Shown piece by piece: positions 61,053 through 64,000 of a stretch of 64,000 bases of DNA. The position numbers and the translations under genes were made by a program. Origin of the DNA: Ruminococcus sp. (GTDB taxonomy: Bacteria > Bacillota > Clostridia > Oscillospirales > Ruminococcaceae); the NCBI GenBank assembly GCA_017558505.1, contig JAFYUM010000033.1, forward strand, positions 1 through 64,000, given 5' to 3'. The first letter of the stretch is position 1, and the number at the start of each line of letters is the position of its first letter. The notes beneath the pieces are model-generated. The model saw nothing but the letters and a program-made list of their open reading frames with translations, had not been told where the DNA came from and did no database searches.

Positions 61053-63128
61053 TTATTTATACAGCAGTTCTCGCTTCATCAGACACAGATCAAATACATC
61101 TAATCGGTTATCCTTACATAAATCGGCAGCCTGCCATTGTGATAGGTGTGTATCAGGTACAGCAAGAAGCCACTTCTGTAATAATACAATATCGGCTATA
61201 TCCAATACGCAGTCACCGTTCACATCGCCTTTAACATAAGTATATGGTTTCCACAAATCGCCAAGCCAATTTTTACGTTGATTGATGTATTTTCGGACAA
61301 TATCAACTGAATCCATAAATGTTGCACCACTTGATGAACCGAATACACAGTAAGATGCGCCGCCGTAGGTATGCCACCGAGCATTGCTCATCTCTGCCGA
61401 AGACTGGATGCTCTCAGCCATTTGCGTGAGATATGGTTTCTCACTTTCGGTCAGTGATTGCAGGAAAGGATCAAATCGTTCAAAATATATCTCAGCCACA
61501 CGCTTTACAAAATCTTCATTCTTGTAAAGCTGTCCGATCCAACTGATACCAACAGTCGGGCGCCCGCTGCCCGATGAAGATGTTTTACCGCCGTCCTCAT
61601 ATCCGTGTATGGGGAAATAGGCGGCAAACAGATTATCAGGCTTGTAGGAATATCCACTATTACCATCTGAATTGATACGCTGAGTAGGGAAATTGTTATA
61701 GCTGAGGTCAAAATCCCAAGCAGGGCTGAAATGCAGCTTGCCGTCACCGGTGAGGTCAGAATCCTTCCAAAGAAAGAAGCTGGAATATGTTGCATCAATA
61801 TTCTCGCTGATCTCCTGCACAAGATAGGCTATGATAAGCGAATCCTCGTCAAGATACTCAGTATAGTGCTTTCCTTTGGCGTTATATCCAGTATCAGAGT
61901 ATATCGCATCTTCCATATCCTGAACGAAGGAACGGATATACTCGACCTGTTCCTTTGAAGCATATTCTGGTCCGTCTATTCCGATTGCCTGTCCTCTTGA
62001 GGTTACAAATCCACTCTGACACTTGTGTCCGTATCTGTTCCATTGCTGAAACTGCAAAAGATAACCGCCTGTTATATCATCGGGATTATTAGGTATATCA
62101 TAGTATTTATAGCTGTTTTCCTTATATTCGCCCGCGCTGTCAGCACCAACGACCTTTTGTGCATACCCATCGAGATCACGGCTGTTCAACTTCTCCGTCA
62201 CTTCTTCAAGATCACGGATATTGATACGATTTTTCTGTATCTGTACCCGTTCATAGAGCTGATAAGTGCCACGATAAGAACCGTCAGCATAAAGATCAAC
62301 AAAAACAGAATCCATAACACATTCCATTCCTGCTGCCTTGCACATTTCTTCTGTCAGCTTATTCCTGAGCATAGAGTGATCGAGATAATTCGCCAATAAA
62401 GTCCATTTCTTCGCCTTTCCCATACCATAAAGGTTTTCTTTTTGTGGGAGTTTCAGATTATATGGCTTCTTCTTGCTGTAATCCCATGATGAATTACCGT
62501 GAGCAGTAAGTTTCTCATAAGCTCCGCTATACTCAGTGCTACCGTCAGCATTCAGCATGATAGTTGTTCCTGTTTCGGTAATATTGCGGTTTTCATCAAG
62601 TGCATCTGTTCCGCCGTGTGAAGTTGAGAGATAGATACAGCCGATATTGGACTGCATTATTTTCAGTTTACCGCAGTCTTTATCTCCGACTGTAATCTGA
62701 AAGGTATCATCATCACCGAGCAAAGAAGTCGTTTCTCCCGATTTAACAGGCTGCCCGTTGAGATATATCGTATCATCGGCAGAATATGTGATAACAAGAC
62801 TATCACGGTCAGCCGTTACGGGAAGAAATATATAGCGGCAATCGTCCCATTCGCTGTACCACCAATCCGTATAATCAAGGTCTGTCACTATATTGGGAGA
62901 CAGATTGCTCACTTCAAAAGAAGAAACAGGAATATCGCTGTAATATAATGCATCTGCCTCTGAAAGCCCGTAGCTTTCCTCTTTTGCCCCGTCAAGTTCT
63001 ATCAGGTCTTTTGATCTGTCGTATGGTTTATAATCATCAGCATAAGCGATGAAACTGCTATGTGAAAGCAGTCCTAAAATCGAAACAACCAATCCTGATG
63101 CAAGAAAAAATGACTTTATACGCTTCAT
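61053..63128 (-). CDS. Secreted CotH-kinase protein with dockerin
   Basis: 691 residues. Signal peptide to about residue 30, then about 150 residues including a beta-rich part, then a CotH kinase domain: LTAHGNSSWDYSKKKPYNLK, KKWTLLANYLDHSMLRNKLT, YRGTYQLYERVQI and the metal-binding AWDFDLSYNN. The C-terminal type I dockerin is complete (GDVNGDCVLDIADIVLLQKW, DNRLDVFDLCLMKREL). It differs from the CotH protein at 51624 in having no lamin-tail domain and in opposite orientation, so it is not a simple tandem copy. Promoter at 63151-63179; AGAGGG precedes the ATG. Confidence 0.94.
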   Translation of the reverse strand: MKRIKSFFLASGLVVSILGLLSHSSFIAYADDYKPYDRSKDLIELDGAKEESYGLSEADALYYSDIPVSSFEVSNLSPNIVTDLDYTDWWYSEWDDCRYIFLPVTADRDSLVITYSADDTIYLNGQPVKSGETTSLLGDDDTFQITVGDKDCGKLKIMQSNIGCIYLSTSHGGTDALDENRNITETGTTIMLNADGSTEYSGAYEKLTAHGNSSWDYSKKKPYNLKLPQKENLYGMGKAKKWTLLANYLDHSMLRNKLTEEMCKAAGMECVMDSVFVDLYADGSYRGTYQLYERVQIQKNRINIRDLEEVTEKLNSRDLDGYAQKVVGADSAGEYKENSYKYYDIPNNPDDITGGYLLQFQQWNRYGHKCQSGFVTSRGQAIGIDGPEYASKEQVEYIRSFVQDMEDAIYSDTGYNAKGKHYTEYLDEDSLIIAYLVQEISENIDATYSSFFLWKDSDLTGDGKLHFSPAWDFDLSYNNFPTQRINSDGNSGYSYKPDNLFAAYFPIHGYEDGGKTSSSGSGRPTVGISWIGQLYKNEDFVKRVAEIYFERFDPFLQSLTESEKPYLTQMAESIQSSAEMSNARWHTYGGASYCVFGSSSGATFMDSVDIVRKYINQRKNWLGDLWKPYTYVKGDVNGDCVLDIADIVLLQKWLLAVPDTHLSQWQAADLCKDNRLDVFDLCLMKRELLYK

Positions 63129-63150
63129 TGTATCCCTCTGGCCTACTTTT

Positions 63151-63179
63151 ATTATACTTTATCTTGAATATTAAATCAA
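63151..63179 (-). promoter_or_regulatory. Promoter of second CotH-dockerin gene
   Basis: Minus-strand TTGATT and TATAAT with a 17-bp spacer. Confidence 0.75.
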
Positions 63180-63252
63180 TAGATTTTATATATCTTCCTA
63201 TATTTGGAATATGTCAAACTACTTCTATATATTAGACGCATATTTTCTAACA

Positions 63253-63292
63253 AAACACTAAGCTGTCAACTGATTCGTATTGATTAGTGTTT
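63253..63292 (-). terminator. Possible terminator after sortase gene
   Basis: Stem AAACACTAA / TTAGTGTTT with a loop of about 22 bases, including the sortase stop codon. The T-tract is short. Confidence 0.4.
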
Positions 63293-63796
63293 ATATATTC
63301 CAACAATGACTTGACGCTGTGTCCCATCATCGGTGCAGGATATGACCGTAATCCTATTGTCTCCGAAGTCGTTCAGTACCCATGTATCATTAGGCTCAAC
63401 GGTTCTATACTCAGTAACAATATACAGATAGCGTGTGCGATTATCATCTGTATCAACGAGATACATCTCATCGCCGATCTGAATCTGGTCAAGGTCATTG
63501 AATATCTCAGCATATATCGTGCTGTTATGTCCTGCAATACAATAGTTGCCCTTGCCGAGTGCGCCTGTTCCCTCAAAATGTCCTGCTGATACTTGCAGAG
63601 CCTTTGCGTCCGTCCCCTCAAGCACAGGCACGTTGATATTCAAGCGTGGGATCTCGAAGTTTATGTTGATGTTGAGCAGTTTACGAAGATATAGCTCTCT
63701 GTTGATCCTTTTGTATCCATAGAATGAAAGAATACCGATACCGCATACAATCATGAGAATGCCTATAATCCGAATTATCTTTTGCTTCTTTTTCAT
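63284..63796 (-). CDS. Sortase
   Basis: 170 residues. N-terminal membrane anchor (about 8-27), then the sortase beta-barrel with His90 (CIAGHNST), Cys154 (ITVISCTDDG) and Arg161 (TQRQVIVG), so the catalytic set is intact. The small size and single anchor suit the class D-like sortases of clostridia rather than class B, but the class is uncertain. The gene directly upstream encodes an LPQTG protein, its likely substrate; a scaffoldin anchor is another possibility. Confidence 0.92.
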   Translation of the reverse strand: MKKKQKIIRIIGILMIVCGIGILSFYGYKRINRELYLRKLLNININFEIPRLNINVPVLEGTDAKALQVSAGHFEGTGALGKGNYCIAGHNSTIYAEIFNDLDQIQIGDEMYLVDTDDNRTRYLYIVTEYRTVEPNDTWVLNDFGDNRITVISCTDDGTQRQVIVGIYKH

Positions 63797-63816
63797 ATTT
63801 CTCCCGATATGAGTGA

Positions 63817-63841
63817 GAGCGTCACCCGATGAGCGACGCTC
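63817..63841 (-). terminator. Intercistronic hairpin
   Basis: Seven-bp stem GAGCGTC / GACGCTC in the 54-base gap between the LPQTG gene and the sortase. No T-tract, so it probably tunes rather than ends transcription. Confidence 0.45.
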
Positions 63842-63850
63842 CCTTATTAT

Positions 63851-64000
63851 TTATTTGTCTTTCTTTTTGCTCTTAGCAATCAATGCTATACCTGTTACTG
63901 TCATAAGAGCTGCAAGTCCTGTAATCGCTTTGTGTATGTTGGAATAGCCTGTCTGCGGAAGGATTGAGTCATCGCTCTTATCAGGCGTTTCGCCAGTGCC
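63851..64000 (-). CDS. LPQTG cell-wall-anchored protein, 3' end
   Basis: The last 49 codons of a minus-strand gene that begins beyond the right edge. They form a cell-wall sorting signal: LPQTGY, a hydrophobic helix (AITGLAALMTVTGIALIA) and a basic tail (KSKKKDK). A Thr/Asp/Ser-rich stretch precedes LPQTG. The surface domain is not in the window. Most likely anchored by the neighbouring sortase. Confidence 0.93.
   Translation of the reverse strand, partial: GTGETPDKSDDSILPQTGYSNIHKAITGLAALMTVTGIALIAKSKKKDK

Overview
The window reads as a stretch of chromosome from an anaerobic, low-to-moderate G+C Firmicute of the Oscillospiraceae, most like a cellulosome-bearing Ruminococcus. The grounds are six genes or gene remnants with type I dockerin modules, a complete spoIIIA sporulation operon, a clostridial nusB-xseA-xseB-ispA-dxs-tlyA-nadK-argR-recN order, a sortase beside an LPQTG protein, and very regular TTGACA-17-TATAAT promoters. 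This assignment is inferred from gene content; no database was searched.

Layout. 1-1444: 3' part of a secreted-type protein whose Thr-rich linker holds a perfect 99-bp tandem repeat. 1502-3498 (minus): an AAC(3)-family acetyltransferase downstream of acetate kinase. 3713-9086: a translation-centred operon (tmcAL, C39-like lipoprotein, HAD phosphatase, mnmA, a tRNA1(Val)-type methyltransferase, rsmI). 9300-10921: PHP phosphoesterase and a DUF218 protein. 10976-13114: papain-like protease with dockerin. 13574-17105: a CUT1 sugar ABC importer without its own ATPase, behind a long leader with repeats and a palindrome. 17224-21873: spoIIIAA-AH. 21987-34578: Asp23, nusB, a TsaD paralogue, exonuclease VII, isoprenoid genes, tlyA, nadK, argR, recN, a histidine phosphatase, a GH42 beta-galactosidase and dtd. 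34655-34730: tRNA-Pro(GGG); 34987: purC.

35764-38468 (minus): a LytTR regulator, a DUF3021 membrane protein and a dockerin protein in one operon. 38660-42927: a mixed operon (VUT transporter, two SDR enzymes, YaiI/YqxD protein, an ASCH-DUF1810 fusion, VOC protein, P-loop kinase). 43081-49787: the F1Fo ATP synthase operon, whose c subunit has two carboxylates at the ion site and whose epsilon subunit lacks the C-terminal helices. 50075: a prolyl-tRNA editing-type deacylase. 50694-56793: dockerin cluster (a broken gene, a CotH-kinase dockerin protein, and an internally duplicated protein with a non-terminal dockerin). 56974-57049: tRNA-Trp. 57060-61050: accessory island with stacked terminators, ICE-type small genes, an unknown two-gene unit and a truncated IS3-family element. 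61053-64000 (minus): a second CotH-dockerin protein, a sortase and the 3' end of its likely LPQTG substrate.

The accessory genes point to an extracellular protein assembly at the cell surface: dockerin-tagged kinases, a protease and proteins of unknown function, plus sortase anchoring. No dockerin protein here carries a recognisable glycoside hydrolase module. The cohesin scaffoldins that would receive them are outside the window.
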